Below, in pieces: positions 8,531 through 18,925 of a stretch of 64,000 bases of DNA (position 1 is the first letter of the stretch; each line of letters opens with the position of its first letter). Location: the NCBI RefSeq assembly GCF_024346355.1, contig NZ_JAGQCU010000007.1, positions 1 through 64,000 of the forward strand, in the 5' to 3' direction. The notes below the pieces were generated by a model. That model had not been told where the DNA came from. It did not search any database and saw nothing but the letters and a program-made list of their open reading frames with translations. Source of the DNA: Cyanobium sp. ATX 6A2 (lineage in GTDB: Bacteria; Cyanobacteriota; Cyanobacteriia; PCC-6307; Cyanobiaceae). A program made the translations under genes and the position numbers.

Positions 8531-10834
8531 ATGACCATCAGCCCACCAGAGCGTGGGAAAAAGGCTGAGGCCATGGTCGACCGGAACCGCGTTCCGGCCA
8601 CGTTCGAGCTTTTTGAAAAGCCCGGGCATTTCGACCGCAGCCTGGCCAAAGGTCCCAAAACCACAACCTGGATTTGGAACCTCCACGCCAACGCTCACGA
8701 CTTCGACAGCCACACGAGCGACCTCGAAGAGGTCTCTCGCAAGATCTTCTCGGCTCACTTCGGCCATCTGGCCGTCATTTTCATCTGGCTGAGCGGCGCC
8801 TTCTATCACGGTGCCCGCTTCTCCAATTACACCGGCTGGCTGGCTGACCCCCTGCACGTCAAGCCTTCAGCTCAGGTGGTCTGGCCGATCTTTGGCCAGG
8901 AAATTCTCAACGGCGATGTGGGTGCCGGGTTCAACGGCATTCAGATCACCTCCGGTCTCTTCCATGTCTGGAGGGCATGGGGCTTCACCAACGAGTACCA
9001 GCTGCTCGTCACCGCCATCGGCGCACTGGTAATGGCTGGCCTGATGCTCAACGCCGGGGTCTTCCATTACCACAGAGCCGCCCCGAAGCTGGAGTGGTTC
9101 CAGAACGTTGAGTCCATGCTCAACCACCACCTGGCTGGCCTGCTGGGTCTGGGCTCCCTCTCCTGGACAGGACACCTCCTGCACGTGTCCCTGCCCACCA
9201 CGGCCCTGATGGATGCCATCGATGCCGGTGAGCCCCTGGCCATCAACGGCCAGACCATCGCCTCCTATGGCGATATTCCGCTCCCCCACGAGTTCCTCAA
9301 CCAGGACGTCATTTCCCAGCTGTATCCAGGTTTCGGTGCCGGCATTTCTGCCTTCTTCACCGGCAACTGGGCGGCTTACAGCGACTTCCTCACCTTCAAG
9401 GGCGGCCTCAACCCCGTCACTGGAAGCCTATGGATGACCGATATCGCCCACCACCACTTGGCGATCGCGGTGCTGTTCATCGTTGCCGGTCACATGTACC
9501 GGACCAACTGGGGCATCGGCCACAGCATCAAGGAAATCCTGGAAGGTCAGAAGGGTGATCCCCTGCTGTTCCCTGCCACCAATGGGCACGACGGCCTGTT
9601 CGAGTTCATGACCACCAGCTGGCATGCCCAACTGGGTGTGAACCTGGCTCTGTTCGGCTCGCTCACCATCATCGTGGCGCATCACATGTATGCGATGCCG
9701 CCCTATCCCTACATTGGGATCGATTACCCCACCCAGGTGTCGCTATTCACCCACCACATGTGGATCGGCGGCTTCCTGATCGTCGGAGCCGGTGCCCACT
9801 CGGCCATCGCACTCATCCGCGACTACGACCCGGCCAAGAACATCGACAACGTTCTGGATCGGGTGCTGAAAGCCCGTGATGCCCTGATCAGCCACCTCAA
9901 CTGGGTGTGCATTTTCCTGGGCTTCCACAGCTTCGGCCTCTACATCCACAACGACACCATGCGTGCCCTGGGACGTCCCCAGGACATGTTCAGTGACTCC
10001 GCCATTGCTCTGAAGCCAATCTTCGCGCAGTGGATCCAGGGTCTCCATGCCGCCGCCGCCGGCACCACCGCTCCCAATGCCCTCGCGGGTGTGAGCGAGG
10101 TGTTCAACGGCTCCGTGGTGGCTGTGGGTGGCAAGGTTGCGGCTGGCCCGATTCCCCTGGGCACGGCGGACTTCATGGTCCACCACATCCACGCCTTCAC
10201 GATCCACGTCACCGTGCTGATCCTGCTGAAGGGTGTGCTCTATGCCCGCAGCTCCCGCCTCGTCCCCGACAAGGCGAACCTCGGCTTCCGCTTCCCCTGC
10301 GACGGCCCCGGCCGTGGCGGGACCTGCCAGGTCTCAGCCTGGGACCATGTGTTCCTGGGTCTGTTCTGGATGTACAACTCCCTGTCGATCGTGATCTTCC
10401 ACTTCTCCTGGAAGATGCAGAGCGACGTGTGGGGCACCGTCAATGCAGATGGCAGCGTCCAGCACATCACCAACGGCAACTTCGCTCAGAGCGCCATCAC
10501 CATCAATGGCTGGCTGCGTGATTTCCTGTGGGCCCAGGCCGCACAGGTGATCAACAGCTATGGCTCCAGCTCCAGTGCCTATGGCCTGATGTTCCTGGGT
10601 TCCCACTTCATCTGGGCCTTCAGCCTGATGTTCCTGTTCAGCGGCCGCGGCTACTGGCAGGAGCTGATTGAGTCCATCGTCTGGGCTCACAACAAACTGA
10701 AGGTGGCGCCGGCCATTCAGCCCCGTGCGCTCTCCATCACTCAGGGCCGTGCCGTGGGTGTCGCTCATTACCTTCTGGGCGGCATCGCGACCACTTGGTC
10801 CTTCTTCCTGGCCCGCATGATTGCGGTCGGCTGA
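8531..10834 (+). CDS. psaA: Photosystem I P700 chlorophyll a apoprotein A1
   Basis: One half of the photosystem I reaction-centre heterodimer in the thylakoid membrane. It binds P700, antenna chlorophylls and, with PsaB, the Fx [4Fe-4S] cluster. The 767-residue length is normal. The invariant Fx loop [12 protein letters not shown] carries Cys590 and Cys599. Many His-rich helices ([37 protein letters not shown]) supply chlorophyll ligands. It is followed after 18 bp by psaB and they form one operon ending at a strong terminator. The start chosen ([11 protein letters not shown]) has a GAGG ahead of it and matches the family N-terminus. Confidence 0.99.
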   Translation: MTISPPERGKKAEAMVDRNRVPATFELFEKPGHFDRSLAKGPKTTTWIWNLHANAHDFDSHTSDLEEVSRKIFSAHFGHLAVIFIWLSGAFYHGARFSNYTGWLADPLHVKPSAQVVWPIFGQEILNGDVGAGFNGIQITSGLFHVWRAWGFTNEYQLLVTAIGALVMAGLMLNAGVFHYHRAAPKLEWFQNVESMLNHHLAGLLGLGSLSWTGHLLHVSLPTTALMDAIDAGEPLAINGQTIASYGDIPLPHEFLNQDVISQLYPGFGAGISAFFTGNWAAYSDFLTFKGGLNPVTGSLWMTDIAHHHLAIAVLFIVAGHMYRTNWGIGHSIKEILEGQKGDPLLFPATNGHDGLFEFMTTSWHAQLGVNLALFGSLTIIVAHHMYAMPPYPYIGIDYPTQVSLFTHHMWIGGFLIVGAGAHSAIALIRDYDPAKNIDNVLDRVLKARDALISHLNWVCIFLGFHSFGLYIHNDTMRALGRPQDMFSDSAIALKPIFAQWIQGLHAAAAGTTAPNALAGVSEVFNGSVVAVGGKVAAGPIPLGTADFMVHHIHAFTIHVTVLILLKGVLYARSSRLVPDKANLGFRFPCDGPGRGGTCQVSAWDHVFLGLFWMYNSLSIVIFHFSWKMQSDVWGTVNADGSVQHITNGNFAQSAITINGWLRDFLWAQAAQVINSYGSSSSAYGLMFLGSHFIWAFSLMFLFSGRGYWQELIESIVWAHNKLKVAPAIQPRALSITQGRAVGVAHYLLGGIATTWSFFLARMIAVG

Positions 10835-10852
10835 CCTTTCTGACCTTTCCCA

Positions 10853-13069
10853 ATGGCAACGAAATTTCCTTCGTTCAGCCGGGGTCTGGCGCAGGACCCG
10901 ACAACCCGCCGAATTTGGTACGGGATTGCCACGGCTCACGACTTCGAGAGCCACGACGGCATGACCGAGGAGCGGCTTTACCAGAAGCTGTTCTCCACCC
11001 ACTTCGGACACCTGGCCGTTATCGGCCTCTGGGTTTCGGGCAACCTGTTCCATATCGCCTGGCAGGGCAACTTTGAACAGTGGGTCGCCGATCCGCTGAA
11101 TGTCCGTCCCATCGCTCACGCGATCTGGGATCCCCACTTCGGTGAAGGGGCCATCAACGCCTTCACCCAAGCCGGTGCCTCCTCTCCGGTGAATGTGGCC
11201 TACTCAGGCCTCTACCACTGGTGGTACACGATCGGCATGACCACCAATGCCGAGCTGTACCAGGGCGCCATCTTCATGATGATCCTGTCGGCGTGGGCTC
11301 TCTTCGCCGGCTGGCTCCACCTCCAGCCCAAGTTCCGGCCTTCCCTGGCCTGGTTCAAGAACGCTGAATCACGACTCAACCATCACCTGGCGGTTCTGTT
11401 CGGCTTCAGCTCCATCGCCTGGACCGGTCACCTGGTTCACGTGGCCATCCCCGAGTCCCGCGGCCAGCACGTGGGCTGGGACAACTTCCTCTCGGTGTCG
11501 CCTCACCCGGCAGGTCTGGGGCCCTTCTTCACCGGCAACTGGGGGGTCTATGCCCAGAACCCTGATACCCAGTATCAGCTGTTCGGCACGACTGAAGGTT
11601 CCGGTACAGCCATCCTCACCTTCCTGGGTGGCTTCCATCCCCAGACCGAAGCGCTCTGGCTCACTGACATCGCCCATCACCACCTGGCGATTGGTGTGAT
11701 CTTCGTGATCGCCGGCCACATGTACCGCACCAACTTCGGTATCGGCCACTCGATCCGCGAGATTCTCGAAGCCCACAATCCCCCCAAAGGCACGCCTTTC
11801 GGCGGCGCCCTCGGAGCTGGGCACAAGGGTCTCTACGACACCGTCAACAATTCACTGCACTTCCAACTCGGTCTGGCCCTGGCCAGCCTTGGGGTGGCCA
11901 CCAGCCTGGTGGCGCAGCACATGTATGCGCTGCCGTCCTATGCATTCATTGCCAAGGACTACACCACGCAGGCAGCTCTTTACACCCATCACCAGTACAT
12001 CGCCATCTTCCTGATGTGCGGTGCCTTCGCCCACGGTGCGATCTTCTTCATCCGTGACTACGACCCCGAGGCCAACAAGAACAATGTTCTGGCCAGGATG
12101 CTCGAGCACAAGGAAGCGATCATCAGCCACCTGAGCTGGGTGTCTCTGTTCCTCGGCTTCCACACCCTGGGTCTCTACGTCCATAACGACGTGGTTGTGG
12201 CCTTCGGTACCCCCGAGAAGCAGATCCTGGTGGAGCCGGTGTTCGCCCAGTTCGTGCAGGCCTCCTCCGGTAAGGCCCTCTACGGCATGGACGTGCTGCT
12301 CTCCAACTCAGAGAGCATCTCCTCCACGGCCGGCGCCGTCTGGCTGCCCGGTTGGCTGGACAGCATCAACTCCGGCACCAACTCCCTGTTCCTCCAGATC
12401 GGTCCTGGTGACTTCCTGGTGCACCACGCCATCGCGCTGGGTCTCCACACCACCACCCTGATCCTGGTGAAGGGTGCCCTGGATGCCAGGGGTTCGAAGC
12501 TGATGCCCGACAAGAAGGACTTCGGCTACTCCTTCCCCTGCGACGGCCCCGGCCGTGGCGGCACCTGCGACATCAGCGCCTGGGACGCCTTCTATCTGGC
12601 TGTCTTCTGGGCCCTGAACACCGTGGGTTGGGTCACCTTCTACTGGCACTGGAAGCACCTCGCCATCTGGCAGGGCAACGTGGCCCAGTTCAACGAATCC
12701 AGCACCTATCTGATGGGCTGGTTCCGCGACTACCTCTGGCTCAACAGTTCCCAGCTGATCAACGGCTACAACCCGGCCGGCACCAACAACCTGGCCGTCT
12801 GGGCCTGGATGTTCCTGTTCGGTCACCTGGTGTGGGCTACCGGCTTCATGTTCCTGATCTCCTGGCGGGGCTACTGGCAGGAACTGATCGAAACCATCGT
12901 CTGGGCGCACCAGCGCACTCCGCTCGCCAACCTGGTGGGCTGGCGTGACAAGCCCGTGGCTCTCTCGATCGTTCAGGCCCGTGTGGTGGGTCTGGCTCAC
13001 TTCACGGTGGGCTACTTCCTCACCTATGCCGCCTTCCTGATCGCCTCAACGGCTGGCAAGTTCGGCTGA
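10853..13069 (+). CDS. psaB: Photosystem I P700 chlorophyll a apoprotein A2
   Basis: Partner of PsaA in the photosystem I core. It has 738 residues, as usual. The N-terminus [20 protein letters not shown] is characteristic. The Fx motif [12 protein letters not shown] supplies Cys563 and Cys572, and the C-terminal [21 protein letters not shown] segment contains the last helix. It is co-transcribed with psaA; a GC-rich hairpin with a T-run begins about 40 bp after the stop codon. Confidence 0.99.
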   Translation: MATKFPSFSRGLAQDPTTRRIWYGIATAHDFESHDGMTEERLYQKLFSTHFGHLAVIGLWVSGNLFHIAWQGNFEQWVADPLNVRPIAHAIWDPHFGEGAINAFTQAGASSPVNVAYSGLYHWWYTIGMTTNAELYQGAIFMMILSAWALFAGWLHLQPKFRPSLAWFKNAESRLNHHLAVLFGFSSIAWTGHLVHVAIPESRGQHVGWDNFLSVSPHPAGLGPFFTGNWGVYAQNPDTQYQLFGTTEGSGTAILTFLGGFHPQTEALWLTDIAHHHLAIGVIFVIAGHMYRTNFGIGHSIREILEAHNPPKGTPFGGALGAGHKGLYDTVNNSLHFQLGLALASLGVATSLVAQHMYALPSYAFIAKDYTTQAALYTHHQYIAIFLMCGAFAHGAIFFIRDYDPEANKNNVLARMLEHKEAIISHLSWVSLFLGFHTLGLYVHNDVVVAFGTPEKQILVEPVFAQFVQASSGKALYGMDVLLSNSESISSTAGAVWLPGWLDSINSGTNSLFLQIGPGDFLVHHAIALGLHTTTLILVKGALDARGSKLMPDKKDFGYSFPCDGPGRGGTCDISAWDAFYLAVFWALNTVGWVTFYWHWKHLAIWQGNVAQFNESSTYLMGWFRDYLWLNSSQLINGYNPAGTNNLAVWAWMFLFGHLVWATGFMFLISWRGYWQELIETIVWAHQRTPLANLVGWRDKPVALSIVQARVVGLAHFTVGYFLTYAAFLIASTAGKFG

Positions 13070-13110
13070 CCTTCACCCGACCCTGACCACCCCCTCGAGG
13101 GACAACGCCA

Positions 13111-13134
13111 CCCCGGCCAAGGCCGGGGTTTTTT
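13111..13134 (+). terminator. Rho-independent terminator of psaA-psaB
   Basis: CCCCGGCC-AA-GGCCGGGG forms a perfect 8-bp stem followed directly by six T residues. Confidence 0.93.
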
Positions 13135-13157
13135 CATGCTTGGCCCCCGTTCGTGCC

Positions 13158-13499
13158 TCAGCTTCCAGCCCCTGGCTCCTGGGGCTGGCTTTTGCTCGCC
13201 TCCAGATAGTTGCTGCGCACGTAGCCCCAGTCTTCGCAGCGCAGCTCATCGCCATCGGTGATGGCCCGCTCGCCGTGCTGGCACTCCACCATGGCCTGAT
13301 GCCCCTGGCGCATCAGGGCTTCGTTGAACCTGGCGTCGCAGCCGGCCAACGCCACGCCGAGCGGGAGCAGGCCGCCCAGGCAGGCTCCCGCCCAGCGCCG
13401 CTGCCTGCCTTGCTTGTGCTGGCGAAGACTGTGGTGGTGAGGGCTGTGGTTGTTAGGGCTGTCGTTGCAGCGTTGGCGGATCAGCTCTGGAGTGTGCAT
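13158..13499 (-). CDS. Small putative lipoprotein
   Basis: The product is 113 residues. After a polar His/Asn-rich start comes an RQRRW basic patch and a hydrophobic segment ending in LALAGC-like sequence (GVALAGCDARF), which fits a lipoprotein signal, though its N-region is unusually long. The mature part is short and charged, with two more Cys (VECQHGERAITDGDELRCEDWGYVR) that could form a disulfide. The ATG lies immediately after the psaL terminator hairpin, so it probably has weak or separate transcription. No homolog is named. Confidence 0.55.
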   Translation of the reverse strand: MHTPELIRQRCNDSPNNHSPHHHSLRQHKQGRQRRWAGACLGGLLPLGVALAGCDARFNEALMRQGHQAMVECQHGERAITDGDELRCEDWGYVRSNYLEASKSQPQEPGAGS

Positions 13500-13500
13500 G

Positions 13501-13524
13501 AAAAAAGCCCCGCTGAGCGGGGCT
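13501..13524 (-). terminator. Rho-independent terminator of psaI-psaL
   Basis: On the minus strand AGCCCCGCT-C-AGCGGGGCT is followed by a run of Ts, about 45 bp after the psaL stop codon. Confidence 0.9.
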
Positions 13525-13567
13525 GGTGATGGGTGGGAGTGATGGATTGGCTGGGGTTGCGGAGCCC

Positions 13568-14056
13568 TCAGCCTGCGCTCCAGACGCCGCCCAGGTGAGC
13601 CAGGGGGCTGGAGAGGGCAATGCTGGCCAGGAACCAGGCGAAGGCGGCGCCGCCGCAGCCACCGAGCCAGAAGCCGCTGGCGAATTCAGCCCAGCCGGCC
13701 TTGGTGAACAGGTCGGCGGGAGGATTGTCGATGGTGGCATCGGCGGGTTGCACGTTGGGACCGCTCCCCGCAGTGCTGTAGATCGACAGGCAGACGGTGA
13801 GGATCGACACCAGCCCGATCGCGCCCAACAGGCCGGCGGTGCTCGCGTAGTCGGTCATGCGCAGGGGGCCGGTGAAGGCGAACGGCCCATACAGCAGGTA
13901 GCCATGGGCCATGCCCACCTCAAGGCCCCGGCGGTTCGGTGACAGGGAGGGGCGATAGGCGGGCAGCGCGTTCAGAAAGGCCTTGCTGAAGTAGCTGCTG
14001 TTCACAGGAGTGGCCAGATTGCCGACGCAGGGGTCGGCCACGGGGGTCACAGTCAT
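13568..14056 (-). CDS. psaL: Photosystem I reaction centre subunit XI
   Basis: A small membrane subunit of photosystem I needed for trimer formation. The ATG at 14056 gives 162 residues. Recognisable segments are [40 protein letters not shown] (binding surface to the core) and three hydrophobic helices, the last ending in a Gly/Ala-rich tail. The frame stays open upstream over psaI, but that part has no PsaL homology. psaI lies 50 bp upstream, and a terminator follows. Confidence 0.97.
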   Translation of the reverse strand: MTVTPVADPCVGNLATPVNSSYFSKAFLNALPAYRPSLSPNRRGLEVGMAHGYLLYGPFAFTGPLRMTDYASTAGLLGAIGLVSILTVCLSIYSTAGSGPNVQPADATIDNPPADLFTKAGWAEFASGFWLGGCGGAAFAWFLASIALSSPLAHLGGVWSAG

Positions 14057-14106
14057 GGGGTGGTGGAAAAGGGCTGGACTGAGTAGGGCTGGATGGAGGG
14101 GCTGCC

Positions 14107-14223
14107 TCACTCGGTGGCTTCGATCACGTTGAACAGCAGGGCCATGGCCACAGCTGCGCCGAGGATGCCCACGAGGGGAACCAGCACGGAAGGCATCCAG
14201 GCGGCAGCGAAATCTCCAGTCAT
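14107..14223 (-). CDS. psaI: Photosystem I subunit VIII
   Basis: A 38-residue single-helix protein reading [20 protein letters not shown] and ending NVIEATE, with the hydrophobic core and terminal acidic residues expected of PsaI. PsaI sits next to PsaL at the trimer centre of photosystem I. It is directly upstream of psaL in the same direction, the usual psaI-psaL pair. A TTTACA on the minus strand 29-34 bases upstream of the start might belong to a promoter or an RpaB half-site. Confidence 0.92.
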   Translation of the reverse strand: MTGDFAAAWMPSVLVPLVGILGAAVAMALLFNVIEATE

Positions 14224-14313
14224 GACAATGGCCGATACTTACCATCTGTACTGTAAAGATCGCCGTTGGGTGCGCCTTTTGGCCGCCCCGCTGGCGACAT
14301 AAAAGTTCAACCC

Positions 14314-14841
14314 ATGGCACCGTCGATCCTTGCTGGGGCCGCTGCCCTGTTGCTGTTCCTCACCTGGAGTTTGCGTCGCCGCACCCCGCCGGCGCTGCTG
14401 CGCTCCACCGACGCCAGCGCCATCGCCGCCCTCAACCGGGCCCAGATCACCCTGCTGCGTACTGGCCCCGGCCGCAGCGACGGAGCGCAGGCCACCGGCA
14501 CCGCCCCCTCGGCTGGCGTTGCGGCTCAACGGACTGCCAATGAGATCGCCGATGGCGTCATTCCGCCCACCGCCGACGCGCGCCAGCGCGCCCAGCTCAA
14601 GGCCCGCCTCGAGCAGCAGCTGCGCGGGGATGGCCAGCAGCGCCTGCAGGCCATGGGCATCGCTCGGCGCTGGGGACAGCCGGACGTGCTGTCGGTGCTG
14701 CGCCGGGGCCTGCGCGATGTGGATCCCCGGGTTGTGCGGGAGGCGGCTCGCGGCCTGGAGCGCTTCCGCTGCTGCCCCTGCTCCGCCGCCCGCGCGCGCC
14801 CTCAGCTGCCGCTGCCCCGCAACGTCTCGCGCACGCGGTAG
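14314..14841 (+). CDS. Hypothetical membrane-anchored protein with HEAT-like end
   Basis: From the ATG at 14314 the product has 175 residues. It begins with a short hydrophobic helix ([17 protein letters not shown]) followed by RRR, so an N-terminal anchor with the rest in the cytoplasm is predicted. Residues about 100-155 are helical and charged, with [15 protein letters not shown] and [20 protein letters not shown], reminiscent of one or two HEAT-like repeats. The last about 20 residues overlap the convergent glycosyltransferase gene. I do not recognise the family. Confidence 0.55.
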   Translation: MAPSILAGAAALLLFLTWSLRRRTPPALLRSTDASAIAALNRAQITLLRTGPGRSDGAQATGTAPSAGVAAQRTANEIADGVIPPTADARQRAQLKARLEQQLRGDGQQRLQAMGIARRWGQPDVLSVLRRGLRDVDPRVVREAARGLERFRCCPCSAARARPQLPLPRNVSRTR

Positions 14842-15752
14842 ATCGGTCGACCCTGGCTCTCGTGATACGTGCGCATCTGCAGCTCGGCCAGCAAGCCGAA
14901 GCAGAACAGCTGCACGCCGGTGAGGAAGCTGATCAGGGCCATCAGCAGCAGTGGCCGATCCCCCAGATCAACCCCCAGAATCAGCTTCTCGCCCACCAGC
15001 CAGAGGCTGATCAGCAGCCCCGCGCCCATCGCCGCCAGCCCGCCCCCGCCGAACACGTGCATGGGTCGGGTGAGGAAGCGCTTCATGAACCACACCGTGA
15101 GCAGGTCCATCAGCACCCGGTAGGTGCGATCGATGCCGTAGTTGCTGCTGCCGAAGCGGCGGGGCTGGTGGTTCACCTGCACCTCGGCGATGCGGGCTCC
15201 CTCGATCGCCGCCAGGGCGGGCAGGAAGCGATGCAGCTCGCCGTAGAGGTTGAGGTCGGCGATCACCTCGCGTCGGTAGGCCTTCAGGGAGCAGCCGTAG
15301 TCGTGCAGACGCAGGCCGGTGACGCGCCCGATCAGGCGATTGGCGAGTGTGCTGGGCAGCAGGCGGCTGAGGGCAGCGTCCTGGCGCTGGTGGCGCCAGC
15401 CGCTCACCAGGTCGTAACCCTCTTCAAGGCGCCGCAGCAACAGGGGGATGTCGCGGGGGTCGTTCTGCAGATCGCCGTCGAGGGTGACGATCACATCCCC
15501 CCGGCTGGTGTCGAAGCCGGCGGCCATGGCGGCCGTCTGGCCGTAGTTGCGGCGGAGCAGCACCGCCACCAGCTCCGGAGTGGCAGCCTGCAGCTGCCGC
15601 AGCACTGCCGGCGTGCCATCGCCCGAGCCGTCATCCACCAGCACCAGCTCGAAGCCCAGTCCCAGGGGACGCAGGGCGCTGAGCAGGGCGCTCACCAGCA
15701 GCGGCAGGCTCTGCGCTTCGTTGTAGAGCGGTACCACCACCGAGAGTTCCAA
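14802..15752 (-). CDS. Family 2 glycosyltransferase, DPM/GtrB-like
   Basis: The protein has 316 residues. The GT-A domain shows SVVVPLYNEAQSL at the start, VDDGSGDGT for nucleotide binding, TLDGDLQNDP with the catalytic Asp residues, and QPRRFGSSNYG. Two hydrophobic helices at about 235-290 anchor it in the membrane. This layout is that of polyprenyl-phosphate mannose/glucose synthases (GtrB, DPM1-like), which load a sugar on a lipid carrier on the cytoplasmic face. The exact donor cannot be told. It lies in the same direction as the neighbouring NlpC/P60 gene, 24 bp away. Confidence 0.85.
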   Translation of the reverse strand: MELSVVVPLYNEAQSLPLLVSALLSALRPLGLGFELVLVDDGSGDGTPAVLRQLQAATPELVAVLLRRNYGQTAAMAAGFDTSRGDVIVTLDGDLQNDPRDIPLLLRRLEEGYDLVSGWRHQRQDAALSRLLPSTLANRLIGRVTGLRLHDYGCSLKAYRREVIADLNLYGELHRFLPALAAIEGARIAEVQVNHQPRRFGSSNYGIDRTYRVLMDLLTVWFMKRFLTRPMHVFGGGGLAAMGAGLLISLWLVGEKLILGVDLGDRPLLLMALISFLTGVQLFCFGLLAELQMRTYHESQGRPIYRVRETLRGSGS

Positions 15753-15776
15753 GGCGCCGCCGCAGCTGGGGGGAAC

Positions 15777-16565
15777 CTACGCGGGCAGGGGGCTGCCATC
15801 GTGGCAGCGCATCACCCGCCCGGCACCGCGCAGTTCCCGGCGGTAGTGCTGAGCCACCGGGTGCGCGTTGCGGGGGCTGAGGTTGTCGATCCCGAGACCG
15901 TTGCGGCCGTGGGCACGACCCGAGCTGTGCAGATAGCGCCCCCCGCCCAGATGCAGCCCCACATGGGTGCAGCGCTGCGGGCTGCCGAAGAAGATCAGAT
16001 CACCCGGCTCCAGCAGTTGGCTCTGGCCGGGACGCACGGCCACCGGCTGGCAGAAGCGCTCCTGCAGGTAGGCGTCGCGGGGAAGCCAGATGCCCACGCT
16101 GGCGAAGGCGGCCTGCACCACTCCGGAGCAGTCGAAGTTTGGGCCCACGGTGCCCCCCCATTGATAGATGTTGGGGCGCTCCGCCGCCGCCAGGGCCCAG
16201 GCGAGCACCTGGGGCAGCAATGGCTGAATGGCGCAGCGCTGCAGCAGCCGCGGCCGGGGTCTGGTGGAGGCCACGGCGATTCCAAGCAGCGCCGCCGGGT
16301 TCACCCAGCCTGGGTAGCCATCCTCCAGCAGCCGCACCCGCAGCCGCCTCGGCTCCACCAGCGGGCCGCAGGCCGGCCCTGGGCTGAGCACCTGCAGCCG
16401 CCGCCCTCGGGCGGCCTGGGTCGCCAGGCCGTCGCCGCTGGGCCGGGCATGCAGGTTGAGGGCGGCGCGCAATTCCCAGATGCTGCCGGGCCGCAGCAGC
16501 TCTCCCGCCACCGGCGTGCCGGCGCCCGGCGCTGTATCGGCTGACTCGAGGGGCAGGGAGGGCAT
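15777..16565 (-). CDS. NlpC/P60 family cell-wall peptidase with SH3-like domain
   Basis: The protein has 262 residues. An SH3-like region (about 25-95, containing LRAALNLHARPS and YPGWVNP) precedes an NlpC/P60 domain whose catalytic Cys146 is in NFDCSGVVQ, with His201 in THVGLHLG and a further His213 in GGRYLHSSG. Such enzymes cleave peptidoglycan stem peptides at D-Glu-diamino-acid bonds. No clear signal peptide is visible, as in other cyanobacterial members with an SH3b module. It is divergent from the hydrolase gene to its right. Confidence 0.85.
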   Translation of the reverse strand: MPSLPLESADTAPGAGTPVAGELLRPGSIWELRAALNLHARPSGDGLATQAARGRRLQVLSPGPACGPLVEPRRLRVRLLEDGYPGWVNPAALLGIAVASTRPRPRLLQRCAIQPLLPQVLAWALAAAERPNIYQWGGTVGPNFDCSGVVQAAFASVGIWLPRDAYLQERFCQPVAVRPGQSQLLEPGDLIFFGSPQRCTHVGLHLGGGRYLHSSGRAHGRNGLGIDNLSPRNAHPVAQHYRRELRGAGRVMRCHDGSPLPA

Positions 16566-16585
16566 GCCTAATCTCGCCGCAACGG

Positions 16586-17527
16586 TTGCCGGAAGTGATG
16601 GCGTTCTACAGCTCCAGTGCGGCCATGGGCCAGACCCTGGCAGATCTGGTGCGGGCGCTGGAACTGCAGGGTCGCTCCGGCCTGGCCCAGAGGCTCTCGA
16701 TCACCTGGGTGCGCTATCCGGCCTCCCTGCTGGCTTGCGGAGCTGCCGACGGCCTCGCTACCCCCCCTGCTGCGGCCCAGGGGGCGAGCTGGGGCGGCAA
16801 CCGTCAGCTCTACCCGGCCAGCGTGGTGAAGTTGGTGTATCTGATCGCCGCCGAGGCCTGGCTGCAGGACGATCTGCTGGTGGACGACCCCGAGCTGCGC
16901 CGTGCCCTGGCGGCCATGATCCAGGACTCCAGCAACGACGCCACCGGGCTGGTGGTGGATCTGCTCAGTGGCACCACCAGCGGGCCGGCGCTGCCGGCGG
17001 CGGCGATGGCCAGCTGGATCGAGCAGCGGCAACTGGTGAACCAGTGGCTGGCCGCGCTGGGCTGGCCTGAGCTCGAGGGCGTGAATGCCTGCCAGAAAAC
17101 CTGGGGCGACGGGCCCTTCGGTCGGGAGCGGGAGTTCTACGGGTCCAGCCTGGAGAACCGCAACCGCCTCAGCAGCGATGTCACCGCCAGGCTGCTGCAG
17201 GCGGTGATGGCTTCAGCGCTGGTGTCGCCCCCGGCCTGTGGGCGGATGCAGGCCCTGCTGGCCCGCAGCCTCGACCCCGGGCAGCGGGCGGCCGATCCGG
17301 AGAACCAGGTGGATGGTTTTCTCGGCGAGGGGCTGCCGCCGGGGGCGCGGTTGTGGAGCAAGGCCGGCTGGATGAGCCAGGCGCGCCACGATGCGGCCTA
17401 TGTGGAGGTGGATGGCCATGCCCCTTTTGTGCTGGTGGCATTCAGCGAAGGTGAGGCCTGTGCGGCCGACACCACCCTGCTGCCCGAGATCGGCCGCAGG
17501 CTCAGCGCCGCCTGCAGGATCGCGTGA
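16586..17527 (+). CDS. Class A beta-lactamase-like serine hydrolase
   Basis: The product has 313 residues. The class A motifs are present in order: SxxK in YPASVVKL (Ser79, Lys82), SxN in DSSNDATG (Ser115-Asn117), and KAG in LWSKAGW (259-261) in place of KTG. No signal peptide is seen. Cyanobacterial proteins of this kind are usually called serine hydrolases and need not destroy beta-lactams; a peptidoglycan-related or general peptidase/esterase role is possible. A second ATG at 16598 is an alternative start. Confidence 0.75.
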   Translation: MPEVMAFYSSSAAMGQTLADLVRALELQGRSGLAQRLSITWVRYPASLLACGAADGLATPPAAAQGASWGGNRQLYPASVVKLVYLIAAEAWLQDDLLVDDPELRRALAAMIQDSSNDATGLVVDLLSGTTSGPALPAAAMASWIEQRQLVNQWLAALGWPELEGVNACQKTWGDGPFGREREFYGSSLENRNRLSSDVTARLLQAVMASALVSPPACGRMQALLARSLDPGQRAADPENQVDGFLGEGLPPGARLWSKAGWMSQARHDAAYVEVDGHAPFVLVAFSEGEACAADTTLLPEIGRRLSAACRIA

Positions 17528-17534
17528 GTAACAA

Positions 17535-17623
17535 CGGAGAGGGAGGGATTCGAACCCTCGACAGAAGTTGCCTCCTGTAACTCCTTAGCAGGGAGCCGCT
17601 TTCAACCACTCAGCCACCTCTCC
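17535..17623 (-). tRNA. tRNA-Ser (anticodon GCT)
   Basis: An 89-nt minus-strand class II tRNA: acceptor GGAGAGG/CCTCTCC, D arm with GAGTGGTTGAAAG, anticodon loop CTGCTAA (GCT), a long variable arm TTACAGGAGGCAACTTCTGT and T arm GAGGG-TTCGAAT-CCCTC. It is read towards the hydrolase gene, with only eight bases between them. Confidence 0.95.
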
Positions 17624-17641
17624 AGGGGCTCGAAGAGCTTA

Positions 17642-18880
17642 TCAGCGCGCCGTGGATCCACCGCCGCAGGCCAGCCTGGGCAGCCGGTGCTTGAAGCCGC
17701 AGAGGATCTCCCAGGGGATGGTGTCGCAGCGAGCGCTCCACTCACTCGGGGTGATCTCCTGGTCACCATCGCCGCCGAGCAGGGTGACCACCGCTCCCAC
17801 CTCCAGGGCCGGGCAATCGGTGGCATCCACGATCAGCTGATCCATCGTGATCGCACCCACCTGGGGCAGCCGCTGCCCGCGGAACAGCACCTCCAGCTGG
17901 TTGCTCAGGGCCCGCGGCACCCCATCGGCGTAGCCGATCGCCAGCACGGCCAGTCGGCTCGGCCGCTGGGTGCGGAAGCGGTGGCCGTAGCTCACCCCCA
18001 CCCCCGCCGCCAGCTCACGGATGAGGCTGACGCGGGCACGCAGGCGCATCGCCGGCTGAAGCGCCACCACCCCGCTCAGGTGGGTCGCCGGCGGGTGCCC
18101 GTAGAGGGCCAGCCCCACCCGCGCCAGGTCGTAGTGCAGGCCGGGGTTGCTGAGGGCGCCGGCGGAATTGGCCAGATGGCGGCACACCGGATCGAGGCCC
18201 TGCTGCTGAAGGCTGGTGAGTACGGTCTCAAAGCGCTGTTGTTGCTGCCTGGTGAGGCCATCGTCCTCGCCGGGGGGGAGATCGGCGCTGGCCAGGTGGG
18301 TGTATACGCCGGCCAGCTGCACCGCCTCGAGCTCCGCGATCGCCGCCACCAGCTGGGGGCCCTGCTCCCAGTCCACCCCCAGGCGCGCCATGCCCGTGTC
18401 CAGCTTCAGCTGCAGCGCCATCCGGCGGCCCTGGCCGCTGGCCAGGTTGTGGCAGAGCAGGGCCTCCCGCCGGCCGCTGATGGTGGGCATCAGGCGCCAG
18501 TGCAGGCAGGAGCGCAGTTCCTGCTCATGGCAGAGACCGCCGAGCACGAGCACCGGAGCCTCGATGCCGGAGCGGCGCAGTTCGATGCCCTCGGCCAGAG
18601 TGGCCACCCCCAAACTGGAGGCCCCGCCGGCAAGCGCCGCGCGGGCCACGGTGAGGGCCCCATGGCCATAGCCATCGGCCTTGACCACAGCCATCAGTTC
18701 ACTGGTGGCGAGATGGCGACGCAGGGACCTGGCGTTGGCCTCGATCGCCGCCGCATCCACCTCTACCCAGGCGCGTTGGCGCTCCAGCCCGGAGGTCTCC
18801 GGCGGCTGGGGTGACGGCTCGCTGCCGGCCAGCCGGCCTGGCTTGGTGGCCTGGGTCACGGAGTGGCATCTGGATTCCAT
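17642..18880 (-). CDS. alr: Alanine racemase
   Basis: A PLP enzyme that converts L-alanine to D-alanine for peptidoglycan. The PLP lysine is Lys67 in AVVKADGYGHG, and the second catalytic base is Tyr298 in GVSYGHRF. KLDTGMARLG, HLANSAGAL and AIGYADG are also family signatures. It has 412 residues, slightly long because of about 33 poorly conserved N-terminal residues; no later Met lies before WVEVD, so the ATG at 18880 is kept. That start region overlaps the spacer in front of the divergent HNH gene. Confidence 0.95.
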   Translation of the reverse strand: MESRCHSVTQATKPGRLAGSEPSPQPPETSGLERQRAWVEVDAAAIEANARSLRRHLATSELMAVVKADGYGHGALTVARAALAGGASSLGVATLAEGIELRRSGIEAPVLVLGGLCHEQELRSCLHWRLMPTISGRREALLCHNLASGQGRRMALQLKLDTGMARLGVDWEQGPQLVAAIAELEAVQLAGVYTHLASADLPPGEDDGLTRQQQQRFETVLTSLQQQGLDPVCRHLANSAGALSNPGLHYDLARVGLALYGHPPATHLSGVVALQPAMRLRARVSLIRELAAGVGVSYGHRFRTQRPSRLAVLAIGYADGVPRALSNQLEVLFRGQRLPQVGAITMDQLIVDATDCPALEVGAVVTLLGGDGDQEITPSEWSARCDTIPWEILCGFKHRLPRLACGGGSTAR

Positions 18881-18925
18881 CTAGCATCGCCCCTAGCTGC
18901 CTCCCTGGCGTGGGCCGGTGCTGAG

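Noticed and set aside
13501-13524. psaL terminator hairpin as regulator of the small lipoprotein
   Set aside because: The hairpin with its T-run is simply placed to end psaI-psaL; its nearness to the next ATG needs no further explanation.
14862-16544. A 560-codon open frame on the plus strand
   Set aside because: It is antisense to the family 2 glycosyltransferase and NlpC/P60 genes, is full of Gln/His/Ala/Gly without domains, and arises from high GC.
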